DNA of 51,648 bases, taken from assembly GCA_030524315.1 (NCBI GenBank), contig JAUNGU010000006.1, positions 1 through 51,648 on the forward strand. Direction: 5' to 3'. Each line of letters opens with the position of its first letter. Positions within the stretch are counted from its first letter, which is position 1. A program made the translations under genes and the position numbers. The notes under the pieces were generated by a model. That model was not told the DNA's origin, did not search any database, and worked only from the letters and a program-made list of their open reading frames with translations. The DNA is from Peptococcaceae bacterium. Its GTDB lineage: Bacteria; Bacillota; Peptococcia; Peptococcales; Peptococcaceae. Of this stretch, positions 8,990 through 17,900 are shown in pieces.

Positions 8990-11020
8990 ATGTCTACACC
9001 ACTCACCAAAAAAGTCCTGTTGCTCGGCGTCGACGGTCTGGACCCACGTCTGACCTCAAAATTCTTGAAGGAAGGCAAGCTCCCTAACATTCAAAAATAC
9101 GTCGAACGCGGCGCCCAACGCGACAATCTCCAACTGATTTGCACGCCGCCAACCATCACCCCACCACTGTGGACGACCCTGGCCACAGGCGCGCTGCCAA
9201 TCACCCACGGCATCACCTGCTTCTGGCGTCAGGATCCGGTGCATCTGGACACAGCCGGTTACAACCTTGACTCTCGCCTCTGCCACGCCGAAGCCCTCTG
9301 GAATGTCACCGCTGAAGCGGGCATGAAAACCCTCGTCTGGCACTGGCCGGGCTCCAGCTGGCCTCCAACCAGCCAAAGCCCAAATCTCCACGTCGTTGAC
9401 GGCACCCAGCCAACAATGATCAACGGCGGCGTGGCCCGTGTCGATTTGGAAAAAATCGTCCTCGCCAAGGACAGCATCACCGAGGTCACCTACAAGCCGG
9501 CCGCTGTCAACAACACCGGCGCCGGCTGCGTCATCGAGGACCTGCCGGAAATCGAAGACAGCTTTGACGTCAACAGCATCCTCGGCGGCGATTCGATGAG
9601 CATGCGCAACATCATCCTCTCCCAGGCCGACGGTGAAGACGGCATCGACGCTGTCAAACTCGACCTCTGCAACTCGCCAATCAAGGATGCCTTCGGCTGG
9701 GCCGATGCTCCGGAAGGCGCCAAGGAATTCTACGTCGTCACCTCCAAGGGTCTGGTGCGCCGCCCATGCCTGATTCTCAAAAACGAAGACGGCATTTACG
9801 ACCGCGTCGCCTACTACCACAGCAAAAAAGACACCGAGCCGCTGGCCGTGCTCAAAAAAGATGAATACGTCGTCGACGTCGTTGACGATATGATCTGGAA
9901 CGAAGAGCACGTCAAGGGCAACCGCAACATGCTCCTGATGGACCTCGCCGAGGATGGCTCGATGGTGCGTCTGTGGCTCTCCCGCGCCATGAACATCAAT
10001 TACGACCACCTCTTCCATCCACGCAGCCTCTTCCAGCAGGTTGTGGACAATGTGGGCCACGTGCCACCAAACCCAACCTCCGGCGGCACCGACCTCGAGC
10101 TCGTCAACCGCGTCATCCTGCCAACCTGGGATGTAGCAGCCCAGTGGCAAGCCGACGCCCTCAACTATCTCATTGACGAAAACGATTATCAGGTGATCTT
10201 TAGCCACATTCACAACGTCGACGCCATGGGCCACATGTTCTGGTTTCTCGGCAAGGACCGTCCGGAAATGGGCAGCCTCCACGGCAAGGAATACCAGGAT
10301 GCCATCGAGCAGGTTTATCTGCAAACCGACCGCTACCTCGGCCGCTTCCTCCACTACCTCGATGAGGATTGGACGATCATGATCTTCTCTGACCACGGGC
10401 TCCTCACCCCAGAGGAAGAAGAAAAGCCACTCATCGGCGACGCCTTTGGCTGCAATGTCAAGGTCATGGAAGAGCTCGGCTTCACCGTTCTCAAGAAGGA
10501 CGAAAACGGCAACGACATCAAGGAAATCGACTGGGAAAAGACCCGCGCCGTCGCCACCCGCGGTGGGCAGATCTACATCAACCTCAAGGGCAAGTATCCG
10601 ACGGGTATCGTTGATCCGGAAGACAAGTACGAGCTTGAGCGCGAAATCATCGACGGTCTCTACAACTATCGCCTCAATGGCAAGCGCGTCATTTCTGTGG
10701 CCATGCGCAACAAGGACGCCATCGTTCTCGGCACCGGCGGCCCAGAATGCGGCGATGTGCTCTACTGGCTCGAAGAAGGCGTCAACCGTCTCCACGGCGA
10801 TGCGCTGCCAATGGTCGAAGGCGTCAACGACACCTCCGTCACGCCAATCTTCATCGCTGCCGGCAAGGGCCTCAAGAGCGGCTACAATTCCCCACGTATC
10901 ATTCGCCAGGTCGACATGACTCCAACCGTTGCTCACATGCTCGGCGTGCGTATGCCTAAGCAATGCGAAGGCGCCGTCGCCTACCAGATTCTCGAAGACG
11001 CCACCTACGTAGAAGAATAA
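8990..11020 (+). CDS. Alkaline phosphatase superfamily hydrolase (type I phosphodiesterase / nucleotide pyrophosphatase-like)
   Basis: A 676-residue cytosolic-type enzyme (no signal peptide). The AP-superfamily metal and catalytic motifs are present: LLLGVDGLDP near residue 11 (first metal Asp), TPPLWTTLATG with Thr57 as the likely nucleophile, HIHNVDAMGHMFW near 405 (second metal Asp/His) and IFSDHGLL near 470 (Asp-His). The nucleophile is Thr rather than the Cys/Ser of sulfatases, so phosphodiester, phosphonate or pyrophosphate substrates are more likely. A segment of roughly 200 residues between the first and later motifs looks family-specific. The ATG at 8990 follows GGAGGA by 6 bases. 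It precedes a DASS-type transporter and is divergent from a LysR gene. Confidence 0.8.
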   Translation: MSTPLTKKVLLLGVDGLDPRLTSKFLKEGKLPNIQKYVERGAQRDNLQLICTPPTITPPLWTTLATGALPITHGITCFWRQDPVHLDTAGYNLDSRLCHAEALWNVTAEAGMKTLVWHWPGSSWPPTSQSPNLHVVDGTQPTMINGGVARVDLEKIVLAKDSITEVTYKPAAVNNTGAGCVIEDLPEIEDSFDVNSILGGDSMSMRNIILSQADGEDGIDAVKLDLCNSPIKDAFGWADAPEGAKEFYVVTSKGLVRRPCLILKNEDGIYDRVAYYHSKKDTEPLAVLKKDEYVVDVVDDMIWNEEHVKGNRNMLLMDLAEDGSMVRLWLSRAMNINYDHLFHPRSLFQQVVDNVGHVPPNPTSGGTDLELVNRVILPTWDVAAQWQADALNYLIDENDYQVIFSHIHNVDAMGHMFWFLGKDRPEMGSLHGKEYQDAIEQVYLQTDRYLGRFLHYLDEDWTIMIFSDHGLLTPEEEEKPLIGDAFGCNVKVMEELGFTVLKKDENGNDIKEIDWEKTRAVATRGGQIYINLKGKYPTGIVDPEDKYELEREIIDGLYNYRLNGKRVISVAMRNKDAIVLGTGGPECGDVLYWLEEGVNRLHGDALPMVEGVNDTSVTPIFIAAGKGLKSGYNSPRIIRQVDMTPTVAHMLGVRMPKQCEGAVAYQILEDATYVEE

Positions 11021-11073
11021 TCGACAACCTTCATATTTTTGACTGTCAGGCTTTTGGCCGCAAGTATTTATTG

Positions 11074-11116
11074 AAAGCTTTGCAGCAACCACAGCGTCGC
11101 TGCAAGGCTTTTTTTC
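11074..11116 (+). terminator. Intercistronic terminator after the phosphohydrolase gene
   Basis: AAGCTTTGCAGC pairs with GCTGCAAGGCTT (one mismatch pair) and is followed by TTTTTTTC. It lies between the hydrolase and the transporter, so it probably reduces transporter expression relative to the enzyme unless the transporter has its own promoter. Confidence 0.75.
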
Positions 11117-11170
11117 TTAGGAATTTTGCCCATTATGATTCCACAACCTCAAAACAAGGGAGGGTTTGTC

Positions 11171-12607
11171 ATGACTATGACAAAGAAAAAATACGTCCAC
11201 CTGTTTATTATGGTGGCGCTCACGATTCTCATTGCCTGCGCCCCAACCATCGGCGTCATCAGCCGCCAGGGCATGTGCACCCTGGGCGTTTTCGTCGGCG
11301 TGCTCTACGGCTGGATCACCTTTGACCTGATCATCCCGAGCGTGTTCGGCTATGTGGCGCTGGCGCTCTTTGGCATTATGGACACGACCACGGCGCTCTC
11401 GACGGGCTTTGGCAATTCCAATCTCGTCGTTGTCCTCGTGGCGATGGTCTTCACCGGCGCCATCGACGCCGTCGGCGTCACGACCTTCATTGCCAACTGG
11501 CTCGTTTCCCGCAAGATTTTTCGCAAAAGCCCCTGGCTCCTCGTCTTTGGCATGATTCTCACTGCCTACATCATGGGGATGCTCGGCGTCTATCTCGCAG
11601 CGATCTTTCTGCTCTGGGCGATTATTTTGCGCATTGCCCAGGAAAACAACATTCCCAAGGGCGACCGTCTCCTCACCTTCATGATCATGATGATCACGGC
11701 GGCAGGCTTTAGCGGCGTTTTCGCTGTGCCCTTCCGCGCCACGGCGATGATTTTCGAGGGCTACTTCATCGACACGATGCAGCTGACCTTCGACGTCCTG
11801 CCATTCATTCTGCTCTCGCTCCTCACCACCGGCACCGTCACCCTCGTGATGATTCTCCTGGGCAAGGTGCTCTTCCGCCTCGACGCGTCCAAGTTCATTC
11901 TCCCGGATGACGTCGTCGCCGTGCTCAAAGCCGAAAAAGTCACCAAGGAAGCCAAGATCGGTTTTGTGGCGCTCATCATCTACAGCATGGCGCTGCTTTT
12001 GCCATCGACCTTTCCAAATCTGCCGGGGATGAAAATCCTCAGCGCCCTCGGCGTCGGCGGCATGAGCTGCCTGGGCCTGGTGCTCATGGCGGTGATTTCC
12101 TTCAAGGGGCAGCCCCTCATCGAGATGGGCAAAATCTGGACCCGCTACGTTGACTGGCAGCTCATGCTCCTGCTCTCAGTGACCTTCCCGATTGCCGAAG
12201 CCATGCGCATGGAGGAAACCGGCATCATGAAAACCGTCGTCGGTCTGGTGCTGCCGATTGTCTCGGGCATGGGCGTCACCAAATTCATGATCATCTCGAT
12301 GATTCTTTTGGGGATTCTCACCCAGGTCACCCACAACATTGTGCTTGCGGCCATGTTTACGCCGTTCCTCTGCCCGCTGGCCGTTGACCTCGGCGGCAAT
12401 CCGTACGTCATGTGGTTCCTCATGTACTTTGCCCTCAACGCCAGCTACATGACGCCAGCCGCCAGCTTCCAATCGGCGATGGTTCACGGCCACAAAATCG
12501 TCGACACCCGCTGGACCTACATTTTTGGGATCACCATCTCGCTGCTCACCTGGCTGATACTGATTTTTGTCACGATGCCCCTCGGCGGCAAGCTTTTCCC
12601 TGTGTGA
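11171..12607 (+). CDS. DASS/SLC13-type anion symporter family permease
   Basis: A 478-residue membrane protein with about eleven hydrophobic helices, resembling the ion transporter superfamily (divalent anion:sodium symporter, SLC13). Supporting features are the FGNSNLVVVLVAMVFTGAID segment near residue 95, the helical hairpin regions, and the C-terminal NASYMTPAASFQSAMVHG block, which resembles the SNT-type substrate and sodium site (Asn-Ala-Ser and a Pro-Ala-Ala). Such carriers take up dicarboxylates, sulfate or related anions. The ATG at 11171 follows GGGAGGG. Neighbouring enzyme and LysR gene suggest import of the compound the hydrolase cleaves. Exact substrate unknown. Confidence 0.75.
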   Translation: MTMTKKKYVHLFIMVALTILIACAPTIGVISRQGMCTLGVFVGVLYGWITFDLIIPSVFGYVALALFGIMDTTTALSTGFGNSNLVVVLVAMVFTGAIDAVGVTTFIANWLVSRKIFRKSPWLLVFGMILTAYIMGMLGVYLAAIFLLWAIILRIAQENNIPKGDRLLTFMIMMITAAGFSGVFAVPFRATAMIFEGYFIDTMQLTFDVLPFILLSLLTTGTVTLVMILLGKVLFRLDASKFILPDDVVAVLKAEKVTKEAKIGFVALIIYSMALLLPSTFPNLPGMKILSALGVGGMSCLGLVLMAVISFKGQPLIEMGKIWTRYVDWQLMLLLSVTFPIAEAMRMEETGIMKTVVGLVLPIVSGMGVTKFMIISMILLGILTQVTHNIVLAAMFTPFLCPLAVDLGGNPYVMWFLMYFALNASYMTPAASFQSAMVHGHKIVDTRWTYIFGITISLLTWLILIFVTMPLGGKLFPV

Positions 12608-12616
12608 TCTCCTGCA

Positions 12617-12650
12617 AACGAGCATTGGCGACGGCCGATGCTCGCTTTCT
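12617..12650 (+). terminator. Terminator after the DASS-type transporter
   Basis: CGAGCATTGG pairs imperfectly with the GGCCGATGCTCG arm and is followed by CTTTCTTATTTTTC. The T-run is interrupted, so partial read-through to the next operon is possible. Confidence 0.55.
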
Positions 12651-12679
12651 TATTTTTCAACAGAAAGGAAGTGCTCATT

Positions 12680-13084
12680 ATGAGCCGTCTTGAACTTCTT
12701 GGGCGCCGAAAATCTCGCTGCGTCTGCAAATATTGTGGTGGCGCGCTGACCTTCAAGCGCATCGCCTTTAGCGATTATGGCGACGCCCGCAGCGAGCTCT
12801 ATTGCCCCGCCTGCGCGCGCATCGAATTTGGCACCGAGCCGGAAATTTACGCCAGCGCCGCCGCCTTTGTCGACCGCTTTGGCTTCAATTATTTTCCCGA
12901 GCTCGACGAGAGCGAGCAGTCGCGCCGCATGAACATTGCCAAGGTCTGCGAAATCATCGCCTGGGGCGACCGCGGCGCAGGGCTTCTCTCTGACGAGGGC
13001 TACACCGTGCCTGTCCGCCAGACAGATCTCGGCGAGGCGACGGTGTTCAGCGCCCGTGACCTCGCAGAGGAGGATGCGCCATGA
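12680..13084 (+). CDS. Uncharacterised zinc ribbon protein
   Basis: A 134-residue protein I do not recognise. It has two paired cysteine knuckles, CKYCGG near residue 15 and CPACARIEFG near 43, which probably bind one zinc ion; the first is preceded by an extra cysteine (RCVCKYCGG). The rest is acidic and ends in an Asp/Glu-rich tail. No signal peptide or membrane helix is seen. The ATG at 12680 follows AAGGAAG by 8 bases. Its stop overlaps the start of an ABC ATPase gene (ATGA), so the two are translationally coupled; a third unknown gene overlaps in turn. Confidence 0.7.
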   Translation: MSRLELLGRRKSRCVCKYCGGALTFKRIAFSDYGDARSELYCPACARIEFGTEPEIYASAAAFVDRFGFNYFPELDESEQSRRMNIAKVCEIIAWGDRGAGLLSDEGYTVPVRQTDLGEATVFSARDLAEEDAP

Positions 13085-13887
13085 CCCCCATCATCGAGGC
13101 CAGCGCCCTCTCCTACAAAAGCGGCCACACCTACCTTCTGCGCGACATCCATTGGCAGGTCGCGCCCGGCGAGCATTGGATCATCTACGGCCTCAACGGC
13201 AGCGGCAAGACCACCCTGCTGAGCATTGTCGCCGGCTACCTGCGCCAAACCCACGGCAGCCTGCGCCTCTTTGGCACGGCCTACGACGACGATAACATTC
13301 TCGAGCTGCGCCGCCGCGTCGGCTGGGTGAGCAGCAGCTTTTTTGACAAGCATCTGCAAAACGAATCGGCGCAGAACATTGTCCTCTCGGGTCTCTCGGG
13401 GAGCCTCGGCATCTGCGGCAGTATCACGGACGACGACGTCATCCGCACCCATGCGCTGCTTGCACGCTTTGGCCTGGGGCGCAAGCGCGACCATCCCTTC
13501 AGCCTCCTCTCCAAGGGCGAGCGGCAAAACGTCCTCATCGCCCGCGCCCTCCTGGCCCGCCCCGAGATTCTCATCATGGACGAGCCGACGACGGGGCTCG
13601 ACCTCCTCGCTGCCGAACGGCTCTTGGACATCACCCGCACCCTCGCCGCCGAGACAGCCATCACCCTCCTCTATGTGACCCACACCGCCGAGGAAATCCT
13701 GCCCCTCTTTTCCCACGCCCTGCTTTTGAGAAGCGGGCGCATCTTTGCCAAGGGCGCCACCGAGGAACTCTTCAATTCTGAGACCCTCTCAGAATTTTTT
13801 GGCCAGCCCGTCGCCTGCCAGCGCGGCAGCGTCGGCTATACGCTCCACACTGTGAAAGGAGGTGCCACTCATGGGCATCAGTCGTGA
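13081..13887 (+). CDS. Stand-alone ABC ATPase without a membrane partner
   Basis: A 268-residue ABC nucleotide-binding protein. Walker A is GLNGSGKTTLL near residue 38, the signature is LLSKGERQNVLIARALL near 142 (LSKGE in place of LSGGQ), Walker B is ILIMDEPTTGLD near 163 and the switch His lies in YVTHTAEEI near 198. No permease or binding protein is encoded nearby. This single-domain arrangement resembles the soluble ModF/PhrA/YlmA-type group rather than a transporter module, but that is an inference. It starts at an ATG overlapping the zinc ribbon gene and ends 17 bases inside the next gene, so the three genes form one operon. Confidence 0.8.
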   Translation: MTPIIEASALSYKSGHTYLLRDIHWQVAPGEHWIIYGLNGSGKTTLLSIVAGYLRQTHGSLRLFGTAYDDDNILELRRRVGWVSSSFFDKHLQNESAQNIVLSGLSGSLGICGSITDDDVIRTHALLARFGLGRKRDHPFSLLSKGERQNVLIARALLARPEILIMDEPTTGLDLLAAERLLDITRTLAAETAITLLYVTHTAEEILPLFSHALLLRSGRIFAKGATEELFNSETLSEFFGQPVACQRGSVGYTLHTVKGGATHGHQS

Positions 13888-14800
13888 TTTATTCTGCGCC
13901 CAGCGCGTCGAGGCGCTCTCAACCATGGGCGCCATGGAAGAAGAGCTCAGCCTCTCGGGCTGCGCCTATTTGGCGGGCGGCGAGGTCTACTACCGCGTCT
14001 CGCCCAACGTCGAGGAAATGGCGCGCTTTGTCTTGGACGCGCCCTTTGCGGAGCGCTGGGCGACGCCAATCCAGCCCTTCACCACGCGCCAGCTTTTGCT
14101 GACGGGTGAGGAGGACAGCGTTCTCGCAGATCTCAAGCGTGCCGCCGCTCGCGCCCTGGCAGAGGCGTTTCCGCCCGCCTTCTTTGACCTCATCACTGCG
14201 GCCACCGCGACGCCACCAGCAAGCGCCGCCTGGCCGATCATCGCAGGGCTCATCGACGCCTATGACGGCCGCTTTCTCGCCGACGAGTGCCAGCTCCTGG
14301 CGCGCCTTCTCGGCCAGTGCATCACCGCCAGGCAAATCGACGCCGCCCACGCCAAGGTTGCCCGCGACTGGCTCAACCAGACCCGCCAGCAAATGACCCA
14401 GGACAGCGTCGTCCTCGAGCAGCACCAGCGCACCTTCTATGGCTTCCTCTACCAGGGCGGCGACGGCACCTGGCAGGTCAAATCCAACCAATCCCTGGAC
14501 AAGGTTCTCGCCGCGCAGCGCACCCTCGAGACCGGCGGCACACTCTGCGGCCCCATCCTCGAGAAAACCTTCTACTACAGCGACGCCCGCACCCTGCCGA
14601 CCCTGCGCAGTCGCTTTGCCGATTGGCTCACAGCCCTCTCTGGCGACGTCCTTGCTCGCGCCCTGCCCCTCCTTGCCAGCGCCCCCTCGCCGCTATCTAC
14701 CAGCTGGCAAGCGCAAGCCACCGCCCAGCTCCCCCATCTCCCCGCCGCCAGCCAAACCGCCCTGCGCCACCTCGCCCAGCTCTGGCACACACCTCTCTAA
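13871..14800 (+). CDS. Orphan 309-residue protein of the zinc ribbon-ABC operon
   Basis: I do not recognise this protein. It has 309 residues, is largely helical by composition, rich in alanine, and shows no signal peptide, membrane helix or known catalytic motif. A segment around residues 185-240 contains alternating aromatic and glycine residues (TFYGFLYQGGDGTWQVKSN), perhaps a small beta domain. The ATG at 13871 is preceded at ideal distance by AAGGAGGTG; a GTG nine bases earlier falls in the binding site and is rejected. The gene overlaps the ABC ATPase gene by 17 bases, so the proteins are probably made in fixed ratio and may act together. Confidence 0.7.
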   Translation: MGISRDLFCAQRVEALSTMGAMEEELSLSGCAYLAGGEVYYRVSPNVEEMARFVLDAPFAERWATPIQPFTTRQLLLTGEEDSVLADLKRAAARALAEAFPPAFFDLITAATATPPASAAWPIIAGLIDAYDGRFLADECQLLARLLGQCITARQIDAAHAKVARDWLNQTRQQMTQDSVVLEQHQRTFYGFLYQGGDGTWQVKSNQSLDKVLAAQRTLETGGTLCGPILEKTFYYSDARTLPTLRSRFADWLTALSGDVLARALPLLASAPSPLSTSWQAQATAQLPHLPAASQTALRHLAQLWHTPL

Positions 14801-14803
14801 AAG

Positions 14804-14837
14804 AAACAGCGTTGCCCAAACGGACAACGCTGTTTTT
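14804..14837. terminator. Bidirectional terminator between the orphan operon and the SLH protein
   Basis: An 11-base perfect stem, AAACAGCGTTG with its complement, around a 10-base loop. Plus-strand T-run is TTTTTG; on the minus strand TTTCTTTT follows, so it can serve the convergent surface-protein gene as well. Confidence 0.85.
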
Positions 14838-14854
14838 GCGTCTATGTAATTTTT

Positions 14855-14893
14855 GCCGATGACGTTTGTGATGTATCTCTGTAGCATCCTGCC
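14855..14893 (-). pseudogene. Possible relic of an SLH-domain C-terminus
   Basis: Downstream of the surface-protein stop codon, the minus strand reads GRMLQRYITNVIG, which aligns with the last residues of the intact protein, AAMLERYVKNVLA (seven identities in thirteen with conservative changes). Between the two lie about 60 bases of GC-rich repeat-like sequence. This looks like the decayed tail of a second SLH gene or of an earlier C-terminus. The match is short, so confidence is limited. Confidence 0.4.
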
Positions 14894-14954
14894 AGCTTCG
14901 CTACGCTACGCGTCGTGGCCCTAAAGGACTAGCTTCGCGTCGCCACTCATCATG

Positions 14955-17900
14955 TTACGCTAAAACGTTCTTGACATAGCGCTCGAGCATAGCTGCTACC
15001 TGTGCTCTCGTCGCATTGCCCTTCGGTGCCAATTCGCTCTCGCTCATGCCATTCACAATGCCTGCGGCGTTGGCCCACTGCATGGCGTCGGTCGCCCAGC
15101 CGCTGATGCTTCCAGCGTCGCTGTAGCTCGACAGATCATTGCGAGCGCTGGTGTCGACGCCCTTGTACTCGGCGACATTGTAGAGAATCGCGGCGAGCTG
15201 CTCGCGCGTGATGCTATCGGTTGGGCCGAAGCGTTCGCTGCTGTAGCCGCTGACAATGCCATTCTGGCGCGCCCAGTAGACGGCGTTGCCGTAGTAGGCA
15301 GATGCGTCAACGTCGGCAAATGGATAGCCGAGGTTCTCGTTACTGAGATCTGGCTCACCCTCCATGCGGTAGAGAATGGCGACGATCATGCCGCGGGTCG
15401 TCGTGAGATTCGGCGAGAAGGTCGTCGTGCTCGTGCCAGTCATGAGGCCTTCGTTGTAGACAAAGCGCACAGGGTCGATGTACCACGCGCCCTCGCTGAC
15501 GTCGGTGAATGGGAGATCAGTTGGTTCTGGCTCTTCGCCTGCTTCGCGATAGGTGACGGTGATCGTGACCTTGCCGCTCGGCTGGGTGAAAGTGTAGGTG
15601 CCATCAGAATTTTTCTCGACGTCGACGGTCTTGCCGTTCTTATCGGTGACGGTGATTTTGTCGACCTCGTAGCCGTCATCAGGATCCGGCGTGATGGTCA
15701 CAGTCTCGCCCTGCTTTGGTCGCGCTGGCGAGGTGGTGACGCTGCCGTTTTCTGGCTCCGTCACCGTTGGCGGATAGGTCGGTGGCGTGATCGTGCCACC
15801 GCCGGAGCTTGGGCGATTAGTCGCCGTCAAGGTGACACATGCTTCTACCGGATTGTAAATAGCATCGCCCGCTTTCTCAGCTTTGACGGTAAATTCACCG
15901 ATCTCTGTCACTGTCACCTTGCCATCCGTATCAATCGTCGCCACATCGCCTTCGACCGACCACTTGACGTCGCCTGTGACAGAACCGCCGTCGGTGCTCA
16001 GTGCGAAGCTGTCACCCTTATAGATAGTGGCTGGCACATTCTCAATGGTAAGTGCTTCCTGATCCAGCTTAGTCACGGTCAAATCTGCATGGCCTGTGCT
16101 TGCCTGCAATTTATCACCATTTATGTCTGTCGTACCGCCAAAATCAGCAGTGATGGTGTATGGCGTCTCATTTGGTGTCCAGTTGTCGCCTGTAAGTTTA
16201 ATAGTAACTTTGGCGGTGTATGTGCCATCGTTGTCATTGGTCACGTTCTCTGATGCCAACAGCGTGCCATCGGTATCGCCCAGGTAGAAATTCACCGTAT
16301 CCTCATCGGCCGACAGGCTGTTGGTCGTCGCTTGTTTTTTCTGTATCGTGGCAACGACGGTCACCTCATCACCGTAAGCAACACTGGTCACTGTTTCGCC
16401 ATTCTTCTCGAAATGTACGCCAACACGGCTTGCATGATGCACCTCACCAGATCCGTCAATGCTACCAACAATGGTGCCATTGTTAATGATGGTACCCTCA
16501 TTGGTGAGGGTTACACCATCTGGAATAGTGAGGGTTTGTCCTTCGCCAATGGTCAGGATCTGCTCGCTAGTAATGGTGAATGCTTCTGCGAGGGTGACGT
16601 TGCCATAGACCTGGCCGTCATTACCGCCGATGAAGAAAATACCGTTCCAATCATCTTTTTTACTTTCGTCTCTGATCGAGCTGGTGAAAATCACGGCATT
16701 ACTTTTAGCGCTGGTGGAAAAATTACCTTTACTGGTGCCCCAACCGCTACCAATACCTGCGCCATCTTTTCCCCCAGTCGCCGTGACAAAGCCACCGTTA
16801 ATAATGACAGTGCCGCCACCACCATGATAGCCGCCGCCAATACCAGCGCCATCTTCACCGCCCGTCGCTGTGACAGCGCCACCATTGATGGTGATCTTGC
16901 CTGCGTCGCCACTGTTACCACCGATACCCGCATTAGGTTCTTCCACATTCTGTGCAATCAGCTGGCCTTTTTGTGTGCCTGTGCTCTGCCCGTAGATGGT
17001 GAGGCTATTACCACCCTGCACCTGGATGCCACCGTTGACCGTCAATTTGGCGTCATCTGCGAGGATCAAATAAACATCACCCGTGACGGTGAGTCGTTTA
17101 TTGAGGGTGACATCACTGGCAACCACGTACCAGCCATTGCTCAAAGCGGTCGTCAGTGGTGTGACGGGGATTGGTGGATGCTCTGTGAGCTGTTCAATCC
17201 CACTCTCGTCAAGATAGGTGATAGTCTTCCCACTTATAACCACTTTGCCATCGATTTCATCTGACACCATTCCACCATCCAGCTGATAGATGGTGCCCTG
17301 ATTATCTATATGCCCGGACAATGCCCCAGAAACTAATATACTGCCTTTATTGACAAGGGTAACGCCATCCTTGACAGAAAGGCTTTTATCCGCACCAACG
17401 GTCAGCGTCTGATCGCTGGCGAGGGTGAAATTATCCGCCAACTCGACATTGCCATACACTTCACCATCGTTGCTACCAATAAAGAATACGCCACTCCAGT
17501 TGGCTTCTTCGTTTCGGTTGTTGATAGAGTCGGTAATAATCACTCCATGGCCATTCTCCCCGGTGGAAAGGGGGGCACCACTAGCACTTCCACTACCACT
17601 GCCAATGCCATAGCCACCACCGCGAATGGCTTCAACAATGCCACCATTGATAATGACCGTCCCACCAGATCCAGAATAGCCACCGCCGATGCCTGCGGCG
17701 CCCCTGCCACCCGTGGCTTTGACACTACCACGATTGATAATGATTGTACCAGCGCTACTCTTATAACCACCGCCAATACCTGCGCCGTCCTCTCCACCGG
17801 TGGCCTCGATGTGACCGCCGTTGATGGTAATATTGCCAGCGATATTATTGGCTCTACATCCAAGGCCTGCTTCTGCTGTAGCAACATTCCGTACAATCAG

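Noticed and set aside
8990-11020. Sulfatase
   Set aside because: The C/S-x-P-x-R sulfatase signature is absent and a Thr occupies the nucleophile position.
9056-11092. A long open frame on the minus strand opposite the phosphohydrolase gene
   Set aside because: It mirrors the codon pattern of the real gene (GC-rich third positions give few antisense stops), has no ribosome site and no recognisable motif. Similar antisense frames at 3831-5018, 33347-35149, 43545-45032 and 49138-50166 are rejected for the same reason.
14885-14945. GC-rich CTTCGCTACGC-like repeats as a CRISPR or REP element
   Set aside because: Only two partial imperfect copies, no regular spacing and no unique spacers.
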